From: Ceratopteris richardii
Taxonomy: Eukaryota > Streptophyta > Polypodiopsida > Polypodiales > Pteridaceae
Reading direction: 5' to 3'
Length of the DNA: 64,000 nucleotides
Assembly: GCA_020310875.1 (NCBI GenBank)
Contig: CM035417.1
Span: forward strand, 89,588,199-89,652,198
Shown piece by piece: positions 43,843 through 55,882 of the stretch. Under the pieces are notes generated by a model, which worked only from the letters and a program-made list of their open reading frames with translations, was not told the DNA's origin and made no database searches. The number at the start of each line of letters is the position of its first letter. The first letter of the stretch is position 1. Position numbers and translations under genes: made by a program.

Positions 43843-45579
43843 GTCATTTATTGAGGCACAAAGCAATGATGCAAAAGTTCTCTCTTCTAAGATACCTACA
43901 CAACAAGTACGAGAATTCTTTCTTTTGATAGCACGATCCATCCCTCTTCTAGTGAAAGGTGGTCATATGAGTCCAAGACTCTTTCTCCCTCCCTCTAAAG
44001 CAACACCCGTTGTATTCTCTGCCAAAAAAACAAATCAAATGCAAAACTCTAGCGCTTCTTCACCTATCACAACAAAAAGCACATGCATTAGACCAGCCCT
44101 ATGTTCTTTGCTTTTTGAGTAGCAAGATCCTTCCATCATTGTCTAAGGTTCTGTTGAGTCATCTTCATTTTTTTTTCATTTCTTCATCCTAAAAGCCATG
44201 GGAAATCTCTGCATTGGACAACCCACTAATATTAGCAAAAATTATCATTGTTTGTCTGAGAGCACACTGAGAATCATGGTGATGGTCTCGACTTCAAAGG
44301 ACCTGACACAATGCTAAATACATCTGCAAATTTAGATCCAACCACAGAGTGCGAGCGCTTAAAAGATAATAGAAAAAGAGAAGGTTTTCTACATATGACT
44401 ACAGAGGATGTTCCATCCAACAAAGAGAGTCCACATATTCTCTCTGTAGTCATAACAAGCTCCATAGCACATACATGCTTGCTTGAACCTAGAGGTGGAC
44501 TTCCACTTCTTCTAAATTCAAAAGATAGCAGATATATCTATCTATCCTAGAGAAAGACATGCACATATTATAGGCGTCCCATCACTATCGTTGTGCTTCT
44601 TCTCTATGCACTTACTTTTGTGCATCCTACTCCAAAAGAGATCAAGAATGTTCTGCACTGCACTCCCCAACAAAACTGTTGCATCAATTCCTCTTTGATA
44701 GAGAGAGAGAGAGAGAGAAAGAGCGAGAGATGGAGACATAATTTCATACACGATCCTAATCACATTTCCTATGCGCCATTTTTCTCTAAGCAAGGAGAGA
44801 GAGAGAGAGAGAGAGGGGTCAGACCTGCTCGTATACAATGCTAGTTTGGCTCCCTTCATCGCCTAGTAGACATGCCAAACATGAAGAATGGGTATATTGA
44901 TATCGCAATATATGATGTAAAAATCAATGTTCGCTCGAGATTGATGATGCTATTGATTTTAATACACATTTCAATTGCACCACTTAACTCATGTTTATAT
45001 TATTTCTCTCTCTTCATCCTCATCACACAAGGTTATAGGGAAGGTTACATAACGTATTATTGAGCTTTTCAAGTTATTCATGGTCATCCTATAATGCACA
45101 AGGTCCTGTTGACATAAAGGTTCATTTTTTCCAAGTACCATTCACAAGCTTATTAAGTCTTGGAGCTATTTTCATTTGGATCTCTCCTTAAACAAACATC
45201 ATCATTCTTGTGGCACTAAGTGCTCTCTAATATACCCATATTCTTTGGCATCCTCTTTCTCCATTAGTTGGGCATATGTTTGCACTAGCCATTAACGGCC
45301 TGTCTCTAGATGATAAGTAGCTTCATACTTGTACTCCCTCTCTAAGGGGTTCTTTTGTATCTATCCAAGGGTACCAACCCTCACTTTTGCCCCATTATTT
45401 GGCACACTTTGGCACTCAATGCCACCTCCACTTGTAACATCAAGAATATAAGAAGATCCTTGTCTGTGTGCTTTAGGAGGCTACTCTAAGCCACCGTGTG
45501 TCTGTAAGTGTAGTTTGGGCTACTATAAGCCACCCTAAGGTGGCATCGTGTCCAAAGGGATACTCTAATGCCCCCCTCA
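43843..45579. other. Unassigned sequence with small GA repeats
   Basis: No supported gene. 43757-44122 and 44311-44550 are open by chance or are decayed pol text without recognisable motifs. Short GA tracts at about 44700-44730 and 44794-44816. The left part resembles the leader region behind a Copia LTR. Confidence 0.35.
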
Positions 45580-46368
45580 TCCCATCTCAAAAATTGGTGC
45601 TGATTCTATCATTGCAAGTGTGGTGAATCATATTTGACAATTTATGAACTTCAAGGGCTACAATGTCTAGCATTTTGAGCATGGATTTTTCGAGTATATT
45701 GTACTTTCCATCATTCACCCCTATGTTCATGCCCAAGGATAAAGGTTGAAGGCACGAACTATAATTTGTAGAAGCACACTATTAAGGATTATTTATATAG
45801 AAACTTGATATATAAAGTGGTAGATGCTATGAAACCTAAGCCTCATAAGGATAGTGACTTAAACGCATGAAATGTAAAAGATAAGCGAGCCCTAAGACAA
45901 TTATTATTAGTATATGATGAGTTAGCTAAAGGACATATTACATCTTGCAAGACTTCCCATGATTCTTGGAAAATACTTCATGGTCTCTATGACGATAAGA
46001 ATCCCTCTAGAATTTTTTCCTTAGAAGCAGAGTTTCATAACCTCTCCATTAGGCCTCATGATCCCATCACCAAGGCCATTATCCCTTTTTAAGATAACCA
46101 ATGCAAATTGGCCAGAAACGTATAAAGCAAAGATATGGCTATTGGAGTTCTAAGCACGCTTCCTAAGCCATATGAAACTTTCTAAACAAAATTTTACAAT
46201 TGAGGCCAAGTGTTTACATGGTAGGAGGTGCAAAGACTCTTGCTCCTTCACAATTTGCGAGCAAATTCTTCATCATCACATGAAGGAGGCATGAAAGCTA
46301 AAAAGCCCTTAAACAAAGCTAAGAACTCTATTAATCACTCTAACAATGCTCATCAGCAAGGATCCAAT
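45580..46368 (+). pseudogene. gag of Copia element F
   Basis: Copia UBN2 gag in mostly one frame with stops: 'WNVKDKRALRQLLLVYDEL', S-W-K-I-L-H-G-L-Y-D-D-K-N, E-A-E-F-H-N-L-S-I (about 45870-46040), then '...LSTLPKPYETF' and a Lys/Asn-rich end. It stops at 46368, where an LTR begins, just before the place a zinc knuckle would be expected. Confidence 0.7.
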
Positions 46369-46607
46369 TGTTGATATATTTTGATAGTGATGTGTCTGAT
46401 CACACTTAGGACCATCGAGGAACCTTTTTCCCTCTTTAGAAGGTTTTATCCCCCAGCTTGTATACATGCCTATAACCCTCACATGTTACTTATATTTGTA
46501 CATTCCCTTGGTAATACATTTAGTATTGTGTGTTTGTTCCAAACTTATTCTTCCTTGTCACAGTCTCATAATCACACAGAATTTGTTGAGCATTCTCAAG
46601 GTGATTA
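46369..46607 (+). repeat. LTR of Copia F located between gag and pol
   Basis: Starts TGTTGATATATTTTG. About 170 bp align well to 49326-49500. It is followed by a weak primer-binding-like GGATATCAGAAC (46608-46619). Confidence 0.8.
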
Positions 46608-46619
46608 GGATATCAGAAC

Positions 46620-49290
46620 AGCTTTGTTGTAATGCCTCTTATCCTATAATGGGAACTGGTAAGATCATTCTGACTACTACTAATGGTAGTTCTTTCACTT
46701 TTTTAGATACTCTATTTATGTCAAGGATCAAGAAAAATCTATTGTCACTTTCAACATTAGCCAAGGTTTGCTTGGTTGTCAAATTTCTTGATGATAGGTG
46801 TATAGTACATGATCTCTCTAATGGCAATGTCATTATTGCTTATAGCATTTTATGTCGTGGGATGTATAAGCTCATAGACAATGCAACATGTGTGAATGAT
46901 TCAGCATGTGCAGTTCTAGATTCTTAGGATATCTTAGATGCAGAGCTTTCACATGCACGCTTTGTTCATCTGAATTTTTCTAGTTTGGTATGCTTGCAAA
47001 AATGTATAATGGTATCCTCTCTACCCAAACTTGAGGCACCTAGTAAACATGTCTATGAAGGCTGTATTTCGGGCAAAATGTAGTGTTTCTCCTTCCCAAG
47101 AGATGGTTCAGTTTGAGCTACTCAGAAATTGTAGCTTGTTCATAATGATGCTTGTAGTCCTATGTAGGCTCCTTCTTTTGGGAACTACCTTTAATTCATG
47201 ACTTTTATTGATGATTTTTCCAAGCATGCATGGGTGTATCCATTGAAAGAAAATTCTAAAGTGTTTATGTGCTTCAAACAGTTTTTAGTTCTGGCTAAAA
47301 AATATGTCAGCATGTAAAATGGGCACCCTTCATTTTGATCGAGGGGGGTGGATGCCTGTCTTCTTATTTTAATTCATTTCTAGTTGAGCCTATGATAAAA
47401 CATCAGTGTACAATGACATACACACCTCAACAAAATAATGTTGCTAAAAGAAAGAACAGGTCTCTCATGGAGATGGCGAGGTTTATGGTCAAAAGTTGGG
47501 TTTACCACATAGTTTTTGGCTTGAGGTTGTTATGTCATATGAGTCTTCACATGGTCAAAATCCCTCTCTTTCTCATATGTGTGTCTTTGTTTTTTTTGTA
47601 TATGCATTACTGCCTAAACAACATCGCAAAAAATTGGATGATGAAGCAATGAAATGTATTTTTGTTGGGTACAGTTCTAAAAGCAAAGGATATAATTTGT
47701 CTCATCTACATACTAAAGCCATTTTGGTTAGTGGCGATGTTGTTTTTGTGGAAGGTTAAATTCATCCATTACTTTAATGTACTAAGGAGACATGAGTTAG
47801 CTCCAAAGATGTGTATGACACTTTGGTGCCTCTTTTTACAGGTGGACACTCAAGCGTTGGTCCAAATGAGAAACTTTCTCAACCTATATAGATTCCATTT
47901 CTGATGCAAATTTACATGATGCACTTGTTGATGAGAGGGTTGATATAGAGGAGGCAAAAACTATGCCTAAATGGCTGGTGCAAACCTGCAAGATAGAAAA
48001 TTAGGTGCACCTTTGTCATATTGTACTTGGCCAGGCTCTCATAGTGCTTCTTTTGCATTAGATTGCTATGTTATGACTGCCTCTAGTCTCTATGATGAGA
48101 ATGAACCTCTTTCTTTTGATGAAGCACGAAACTCAAAAAATTGGATGGCTATCTATCATGAAGAATGACACATGGACTTTATGTGATTGTCCTCCTAGCA
48201 AAAAGGCCATTTGGCACTAAATGGATATACAAGCTGAAATCTAAACCTAATGGAATAGCTCACAGGTATGAGGCTAGGCTTGTTGCAAAAGGTCATGCTC
48301 AAGAAGGAGGCATTGATTTTTATGAGACCTTTGCACGCACATGTTGAATGACTACGATTTGTAGCATATGTGCACTAGGAGCCCATCATGGTTGGAATGT
48401 ACATGAGTCGGACATTAAAACTACATTTCAGAATGGTGACTTACATGAAGTGTATGTTTTTATCCCCATGGTTTTGTGCACGAAGGGCATGAAAACGAAG
48501 TGTGTATGCTAAAAAAGACATTATATGGTTTGAGCAAGCACCATATGCTTGGTATGAAAAGATACATACCTACATGATTGCACATAGTTTTGAGAACAAT
48601 CCAACAAAGAGCACCTTATATGTTAAGCATGTGACTAATGAGCTTCTGATCATTGTTGTCTATGATGATGACATGTTGCTCATCAATCCCAATGAGAACC
48701 ATATTGCTAATTTTAAGGCTAATTTGCATGCCTCATTTGAGATGTCAGATTTAGGGCACTCGGGCATTTAGTTTATGCAAGTTAATGGTGGAATAGCTCT
48801 ATGTCAAACATAATATATTGACACATCATTGTAGCGTTTTGGCTTTGAAGATTGCAAACCTATTGCCACTCCTATGGAAAGAGGTATTGTGGCCACATCT
48901 AGTTGTGAAGCTGAGTATAGGGTAGCTTTCACAGCGACTATTGAGTGTGTGTGTGTGTGGCTCAGATGCCTTGTGGTTGATTTGGGTGTTGGTCTGTCTT
49001 TTGCCACCACCATATTCATTGACAATTAGAGTTCATTGTTAGTTGGGAGGAACCCTGTGTTCCATGCTTGCACAAAGCACATTAAGGTGCATTATTATTA
49101 TTTCAGGGAGAGGTTCTCTACTAGATAGATTATTTTGGCATATGTGTCCCCACAAGATAACATTGCAAATCTTTTCACAAAGGCTCTACCTCAGCAAAAG
49201 TTTGAAGCTTTTCGCAAAGATTTGGGATTATTTTCTTTTGTGGATTGGTCTCTATCCACATAGCTTGGGACTTCCTCATACATGAGTGTG
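46620..49290 (+). pseudogene. pol of Copia F (protease end, integrase, RT, RNase H)
   Basis: The protease active site is missing; text starts downstream of it (46630-46927: G-T-G-K-I-I-L-T...F-L-D-T-L-F-M-S-R-I-K-K-N-L-L-S). Integrase fragments lie at 47190-47760 (F-I-D-D-F-S-K-H-A-W, then T-Y-T-P-Q-Q-N-N-V-A-K-R-K-N-R). RT follows at 47971-48771: 'YKLKSKPNGIAHRYEARLVA' and a catalytic Y-D-D-D in place of Y-V-D-D (about 48660-48671), which keeps both Asp. RNase H traces at about 48890-49200 (S-C-E-A-E-Y-R-V-A; H-A-C-T-K-H-I-K-V-H-Y). Many stops and frameshifts. Confidence 0.82.
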
Positions 49291-49325
49291 AGCTCCTTGT
49301 TCACCACATCACTTTTAGGGGGATT

Positions 49326-49500
49326 TGTTGATATATTTTGGTAGTGATGTGTGTGAACACACTTAGGACTGCAAGGGCACTTTTTCGCTCTTTAGGAGGT
49401 TTTTTCCCCTCATCTTTTACATACACGTATAACCCTAATGAGTTACTTATCTTTGTACATTCACTTGGTAGTACATTTAGTATTGTGTGTTGTGTTGGTG
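49326..49500 (+). repeat. 3' LTR of Copia F (alignable part)
   Basis: Starts TGTTGATAT after a polypurine tract (about 49315-49323, TTAGGGGGA). Matches 46369-46540. The right end is unclear. Confidence 0.8.
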
Positions 49501-50781
49501 CTTTTACCATATACTTTATATTCACCCTAACTTACCTTGGTGATAAATAAAATGGTCTTCTATAGACATAGAATGATTCATGCACTTAATACTTTTAAAA
49601 ACCATACCATCTATGTATGAATGCATGCATTCATGCATTTAAGTTACACATAATCTTTTAGTTATGTTGCACACATGAGCCTTCCTCTCTTTTACAATGT
49701 AATATCTCTCTAGTTCTTTCATGGCATGTAATGCCATGTGGCTACAAAAATTTCAACAACATTTCCCTAGGAAAATGAACAAAAAAGAAAAACCATGATA
49801 AAATGAAAGGCATAGGCCTAGTGGTGGGAAAACCACTTTCTTAACTCCAAAAACCTCCAAACACGAAACTTTTGCAACACGTGTTTGTTGGGCACTACAT
49901 GCCCTCATGACAGTATATTTCCTCACTCTAGTACCTGCTAAAGGATTCTAAAACACACAAAGACAAAATGTACATGCTTTTATTAACCAATATAATTTAT
50001 ATGCAAAGATGAAGTCAGATATTAACTAACTTTGGTGCACATGCTAATGTTATTTTCATAAAATTTGAAGAGAAAATAATGGAAAATTACAAATTACGAT
50101 GCAAATGTGTCCAAAAGAATGTGGTTGCAAGGTATAAGAATAAATAAATTCCTATGCCAAATGATAATAAATGTGATTAAGAATTCCTAATCATGATAAC
50201 TCAATACTCAAGTCACTCAAAAAGAACTTCTCTCTAGTCAACATCCATCTAAAAACTTATGAAAAGATGGTTTCCATACGCCAAAATATTGGCATACGAT
50301 GCTTCAAAAGAAGGATCTTAGAGTCTAGAATCTACAAAAAAAAATCCTCATTTGGAGATTTCGTGAGGAAGTTATGGCCTAAACAATGGACATGGTTGGA
50401 TAAGCACCATCTGTCTTTGAAGAGGTATGCAAAGAATTTAATGCTCTAGATAGTGTGCTTTAGAATTTACAATATGTATTTTTGCCATTTATTAGGAACT
50501 CCTTGCCCTCTAATTTCTATATCAAGTGGAATCACTCAATTAGGATAAGAATTGAGAGAGTTTTGAGAGTGTGGATAGGTCATCTTAAACAATGCTCTTT
50601 GCAAAGAGGACATGAGGAAGAATGAGCTCCCTTTGTGTCTCCACATGTACTCTAGCCATGAATGGTGCTCATGTGTGAGACTATTATCCCAGATATAGAG
50701 AAAATTCTACCAATATCGGGTATAATAAGAGCATCTTACCTCATGTGCTACCATCCCAAGGAGAAGGAAGAGAAGACCTGC
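49501..50781. other. Unassigned AT-rich spacer
   Basis: 1.28 kb without recognisable genes, RNAs or terminal repeats. The 60-codon frame at 50267-50449 has no known motif. Confidence 0.4.
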
Positions 50782-51160
50782 TGAGATATCAAGCTCAACA
50801 TGTGATGATCGAGGATAACATGTATCACTTTTTCATTTCTCTAACATGGATAGTGGTCATGTTGGTATATTTCACGGCCACTTCATTGAGCTTTATTAGA
50901 ATTATCTACCAAGAATTGATGGCACATTTGTTTCTTGCCAGCTCACTCATTTGCAGACATTAGGTTTCTTCATTATGTACTCGTCTTTATATATTTTACT
51001 TGTTGTATTCTTGTTTTTTAGGTCATTCTTGTACATTCCTTTTATGTAATAGAAGAAGAAGAAGAAGATCATTCTTCCTCGCCTCAATCTATGTGTGTGT
51101 GCTTCTCCTTGATTATGAGATTGTGTGTGATCTCTCTTCCTTACCTCCTTCCTCAAGACA
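50782..51160 (+). repeat. 5' LTR of Copia B copy 2
   Basis: 379 bp, TGAGATATC...CTCAAGACA, aligns fully to 22065-22440. The primer-binding site TGGTATCAAAGCC follows at 51161-51173. Confidence 0.92.
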
Positions 51161-51610
51161 TGGTATCAAAGCCAGTGTGGTTGTAGAGAGCTCGTGGAGA
51201 AGGCCGATGGTGAAGAGTACACAAGAAGGCATGGAGAAATCATGATTCACAAATGACCTCAGATATTGCTATGCAAATTGGCATGAAGATAGAAGACCTC
51301 AAAATATTTTCGTGATTTATCCCTTTAGGGTCACACATTTTTGTCAGATCAAAGTTTTGGAGCCATCTCGACCTCCATTTTGATCCCGCAAGGTGGTGCC
51401 CATAGAAAAACCAGGTTAGTTTGTGAAACTATAATGTGTCGTGTTTGGCAACAGTCATATATTCTAGATCCAGAATTTCAAGGGATTCCATGTACTGTTG
51501 GTACACGAAAAGTGTGTTTTTTTGGGATCAAATTGTCACGTCATAGTGTGATAGTGTTCAAGAAAATGGGTTGCTTGTAGTGTTTTGCTTTGTTGTGAAT
51601 AGCTACAGAA

Positions 51611-52500
51611 ATGGCAAACGTAGATGGAATGAGTCAGCTTATGAGTGATAAGCTAGACAAGAACAACTTCCATGCTTGGAGATTTAGGATGAAAAATTTC
51701 CATATGGGAAAAGGCTACTGGAAGTACGTCGAAGGAGAGAACGAAAGTGCTCCACAGTTACGAGAGAGGAATTAAACTGCAGACCAGTTAAGAGCATATG
51801 AAGAACGAAACCAAGGAGCAAGAAAGGTAATGTATTGGCTATCTATTAGCATACAGGATAGTGTGATTGGGCACATATAGGATGCCAAGACTCCGAGAGA
51901 GTCTTGGAATAGTTTGGTTACATTGTATGAGACCAATACAAAGGCACGAAAATTGCAACTCAAGAACGAGCTGCATACACTGGAGAAAAAGGGTGTGTCA
52001 ATAACTGACTACACTCTGAAAATCAAAAGCATATATGAGTCACTTGCATCTATCGGTGTGAATGTAGATGATGATGATAAGGTGGAAGTGTGCCTTCGTG
52101 ATTTAGGAGCTGCATATAAGCAGTTCAGAACTTCTATACAGAACACGAAAAATATTTTGAATTTTGCTGATCTGGTATCTATGCTGATCATTGAAGAAAA
52201 GAATCTTGGTGAGGATTGAAACCCCCAAGGAAAACCCAGTTTTGAGCAAGTATTCTACTCTTGAAGAGGAAAAGGCAGAGGCAGAGGCTTCGGAAGTGGA
52301 AGAGGACACAATAACCAAGACCGAGGTCAACAACAAAATCATGCAAGAGGAAGAGAACAATTTCGAGATAGGGGGAGCCAAAGAGGTCACAGAAATTTCC
52401 AAAGAAATGGTTCAGGTAATGACAGTAAAGGATGCTGGAATTGTGGTAAGCCTGAACACTTTGAACCTGATTGTAGGTTGAAATAACAGAAGGCAACAAA
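51611..52500 (+). pseudogene. gag of Copia B copy 2
   Basis: Starts at ATG 51611 (M-A-N-V-D-G-M-S; D-K-L-D-K-N-N-F-H-A-W). The UBN2 capsid is clear at 51914-52219 (T-L-Y-E-T-N-T-K-A-R-K-L-Q-L-K-N-E-L; '...DYTLKIKSIYESLASIGV'; 'ADLVSMLIIEEKNLGE'). A frameshift at about 52200 leads into an Arg/Gly/Gln-rich region and an intact zinc knuckle, CWNCGKPEHFEPDC (about 52435-52476). At least one stop (about 51775) precedes UBN2. Better preserved than copy 1, which lacks most of gag. Confidence 0.85.
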
Positions 52501-52559
52501 ACAACTATGCATTGACAAGTGTAGATGATTCTAAGAAGTTGTTCATGGTTCAACATCAC

Positions 52560-53360
52560 ATGATGAATACGATGTCTGTTGGTGTTTCAAAATCGAATTA
52601 GAATGTCTAGTATGTTGATTCAGGTGCTTCAAATCACATGACCAGTCATGCGGAATGGTTTAGTACTTTGTAGAGATTGCCAGTTATTGGATATGTTGAA
52701 ATAGGTGATGACACATCACACCCTATCGATCATACAGGAAACATAGCACTATCTATGGAGGATGGAAAGGTAAAACATCTTATTGATGTGCTGCATGTTC
52801 CAAATATAATAAAGAATCTAGTTTCTGTAAGACAAATGACGAGGGATTACAAGTCAAGTTCAATGTTGATGGGTCATATGTAGAAGAGTACAAAGAGGAT
52901 GGAAGATTGATTTCCAAAGGAAACAAAGTGGGTAGGATGTTCACCTTAAATGTGAAAATTCTTGAAATGAATGCAGCCATGTTTGCAAAAGGTGCAGGAG
53001 TTATTGCTGATAAAGAGATATGGCACAAACGAATTGGACATACAAATCTACAAAGGCTGAAATTGATGTAGTCAAAGGAGATTGTCAATGGACTACCAAA
53101 TTTCAAGGTTGCAGAAATGCAAAAGGTATGTGCAGCATGTCAATTTGGTAAACAATCAAGAGCATCATTTCTACATGACAAGCATGTTAGTGAGAATGTG
53201 CTAGAATTAGTACATACAGATGTTTGGGGTCCTACGTGGACCACATCTATGGGTGGTTGCAAATTTGATGTTACTTTCATTAATGACCATACACAGAAAG
53301 TATGGGTATATTTCATAAAAGAGAAGAGTGAGGTGTTCAATCACTTCTAGAATTTTACAC
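52560..53360 (+). pseudogene. Copia B copy 2: protease and integrase zinc-binding region
   Basis: Aspartic protease motif D-S-G-A-S-N-H-M-T (Asp codon at 52617-52619) is intact, though stops lie close by (about 52600 and 52672). 52677-52883 and 53117-53350 follow: 'VCAACQFGKQSRASF' and H-T-D-V-W-G-P-T-W-T-T-S, the pre-integrase Cys pair and the first catalytic Asp of the integrase. Confidence 0.82.
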
Positions 53361-54184
53361 CTATGGTGGAAAAGCTGAGAGGGAAGTGTATATTCAGACA
53401 TTAAGATCTAATGGAGGAGGTGAATACATGTCAAATGAGTTCATCAACTTTCTTAAAAGTCATGGAATTCAACGTTATTTTTCATGCAGGTACACACCAC
53501 AACATAATGGCATTGCTGAATGAGAAAATAGACATATTGCAGAAATAGCAAGAGCCATGATGGCTTAGAAGAATATGCCTCATTATTATTGGGCAGAGGT
53601 AGTGCATACTGCTATATATATCATGAATAGAACTCCGACTGCTTCTGTACATCAAGTTACACCTGAAGAGAAGTTTACAAGTAAAAATTCAAACTTATCA
53701 CATATGAAAGTATTTGGTTGTATTGCATATGTACATGTTCCAGATGAGTTGAGAACGAAGCTTGATCCAAAAGTAGAAAAATGTATCTTCATTGGATACT
53801 CCCTTGAACAAAAGGGATATAAATGTTATAACCCACTCACACGACAAGTGAAGGTGAGCAGAGATGTGGTATTTGATGAAAAGTCAAGCTTCTATGCAAA
53901 TGCCAAAGATGGGCTTAATCTTGAATCAAATGACAAAGAAAATGCACAATCTCAAGTTTTGAGTGGACCGGATGCATCACCAAGCAATAGTTCCAACTCA
54001 AATCCATGGAGTGGAAGATTGCGTGGAAATTTCAGTCCAGCAAATTCCTCAAATACATCCAAGAAAGATAAAGAAAAGCTTTCTGATGGTAGTAAAACAT
54101 GTGCAGGTTTTGAAGATGTTGATGGAGATTCAAGCAGTTCAGAAAAGAGTCTTGATGAGGAACTTGGATTGCCCTCTTTGAAGA
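53361..54184 (+). pseudogene. Copia B copy 2: integrase core C-terminal part and linker
   Basis: After stops at 53348, 53521 and 53566, 53575-54213 is open: 'MNRTPTASVHQVTPEEKF', K-V-F-G-C-I-A-Y-V-H-V-P, 'FIGYSLEQKGYKCYNPLTRQ', then a Ser/Asn/Lys-rich linker. This is the normal C-terminal end of Copia integrase. Homology to copy 1 ends around 54184. Confidence 0.85.
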
Positions 54185-54259
54185 CTCCCACAATCCTTCA
54201 CGACTGCTTATGATATCATCATGGATGTGCAGACTCCTATCATGGTGATTCAACTAGTG

Positions 54260-54849
54260 CTCTATATGTAGATAAGAAGGATAAGAAGCAGAAAGGCAAG
54301 AAGAAGGAAGAAGATGAAGAAGAGACTTCCCAAGACAACTTTGCAAGCAAGAGCAAGTGGAAAGGGAAGAACAAAGGACCAAAGCAAGACAAAGCCAAAG
54401 GTCAGAATGTTCAACCTTGTGCCGTATGCGATAAGACCAACCACACCACTCAAAATTGCTAGTTCAATGGGAAAATCTAGAAAGGAAGTGGAAGAGGTGG
54501 ATATGGCAGCAATAGAGGCAGAGGTGGACACAACTTCAACAATAACAATAGAGGATATAATAGAAGGGACTACAACACTTATTCAGAAGATCAACCACAT
54601 GAAGACTCATTGCTTCTCATGAATCTAAGCCACAAAGAAGGTAAAGGAGATGATCATTTGTTCTACATAGATTCAAGATGTTCGAATCATGTTGCACGCA
54701 ACATTGCTCTTCTATCTAATTTGGAAAGTCCAAAGCATAGACATGAAGTACAAATAGGGGATGACACAAAGCACAATGTGGAGAAGATTTGTAATGTGAA
54801 AGCTTCCAATGGCAGGACAAACATTCTGAGTAAGGTTCTCTTTGAATAA
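54260..54849 (+). pseudogene. Copia E gag end and protease
   Basis: Lys-rich nucleocapsid with an intact zinc knuckle, CAVCDKTNHTTQNC (54418-54459), a Gly/Arg/Asn-rich segment, then 54610-54849 with the protease. The active site reads D-S-R-C-S-N-H where D-S-G-C is usual, so the protease should be dead. A deletion relative to element D removes the sequence between the protease and the pre-integrase domain. Confidence 0.8.
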
Positions 54850-55870
54850 GAGACTTTCTCATGTGAATGAAACAACCTTGAAGGATATATGCAGGGATCA
54901 AAGTGTTCTAGGACTGCCGAACAAATCAAAGCAACACATGATCAACATGTGTGATGCATGTTAGATTGGGAAGGCACAAAGACAACCATTCAACCACAAA
55001 GGCTACATCCACAACAACTTATTGGATTTAGTACATACAGATGTATGGGGACCAAGTCAAGAAACTTCATTGGTAGGATCAAGGTATTAGGTCTCATTTA
55101 TTGACAATCATAGTAGATGGACTATTCTTTACTTTATCAAGAGTAAGAATGAAGTGTTTGATTGCTTCAAAAATTATCTAGCACATGTGCAGAATCATGT
55201 AGGTAGATCACTCAAGAAGCTCAGATATGATGGAGGGGGAGAATACTTGTCCAAAGATTTTGATGCGGTCTTGCAGGATAAAGGCATCAAAAGGGAATTG
55301 AGTACTATGTACTCTCCTCAACTAAATGGAATCGTCGAGAGGAGAAACAAGACATTGGTTGGATAAGCCATAACAATGCTTGAAGAGAAGAAGTTGCCAC
55401 ATTATCTATGGGCAGAAGCTATTTCAACTATTGTGTACCTTGTCAATAGACTACCATCCAAATCACTTCAAGGTATGACTCCTTATGAAGCATGGCATGG
55501 AAGAAAACCTAGTCTTGGACATTGCAAGGCTTTTGGTTGTTTAGATTATGTTCATGTACCATCACAAATAAGAGGTAAGCTAGATGAAAGGGCAACAAAG
55601 GCAGTGTTTATTGGATACGATTCAACTCAGATGGGTTACAGGTTCTACAATCCTTTAACCAACCAATTCACTACAAGTTGAGATGTTGTGTTTGAAGAAC
55701 ACAGGTCTTGGTATGATGAAGACAAACAAAAGGTAACTCTACCATATGATCTTGATTGTGATTCTCATCAATTAGGAAGCAAGCATGATAAATAGGTCTA
55801 GGATCTAAGAAGTGATATAGACGATGACCAAGATGAAAGAGAAAAGGAATACAAGCTATGGAATTCAAGA
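54850..55870 (+). pseudogene. Copia E integrase
   Basis: R-L-S-H-V-N-E-T (zinc-binding His) then C-D-A-C with a stop after it, H-T-D-V-W-G-P (first Asp), L-R-Y-D-G-G-G-E-Y-L-S (second Asp, 55154-55366), V-E-R-R-N-K-T (Glu), then 55376-55681 ('WAEAISTIVYLVNRLPSKSL', F-I-G-Y-D-S-T). TAA at 55364 and TGA at 55679 interrupt the frame; the TGA stands where S-R-D-V-V-F is usual, so it fits a CGA-to-TGA change. Confidence 0.88.
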
Positions 55871-55882
55871 GGCAAAGCAAAG

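Larger units (their letters stand above)
50782..54184 (+). mobile_element. Ty1/Copia family B, copy 2 (5' part only)
   Basis: Complete 5' LTR, primer-binding site, gag, protease and integrase. Homology to copy 1 (18187-22440) ends at about 54184, before RT. The RT, RNase H and 3' LTR are replaced by a different Copia element. No 3' LTR of family B is present nearby. Confidence 0.88.
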
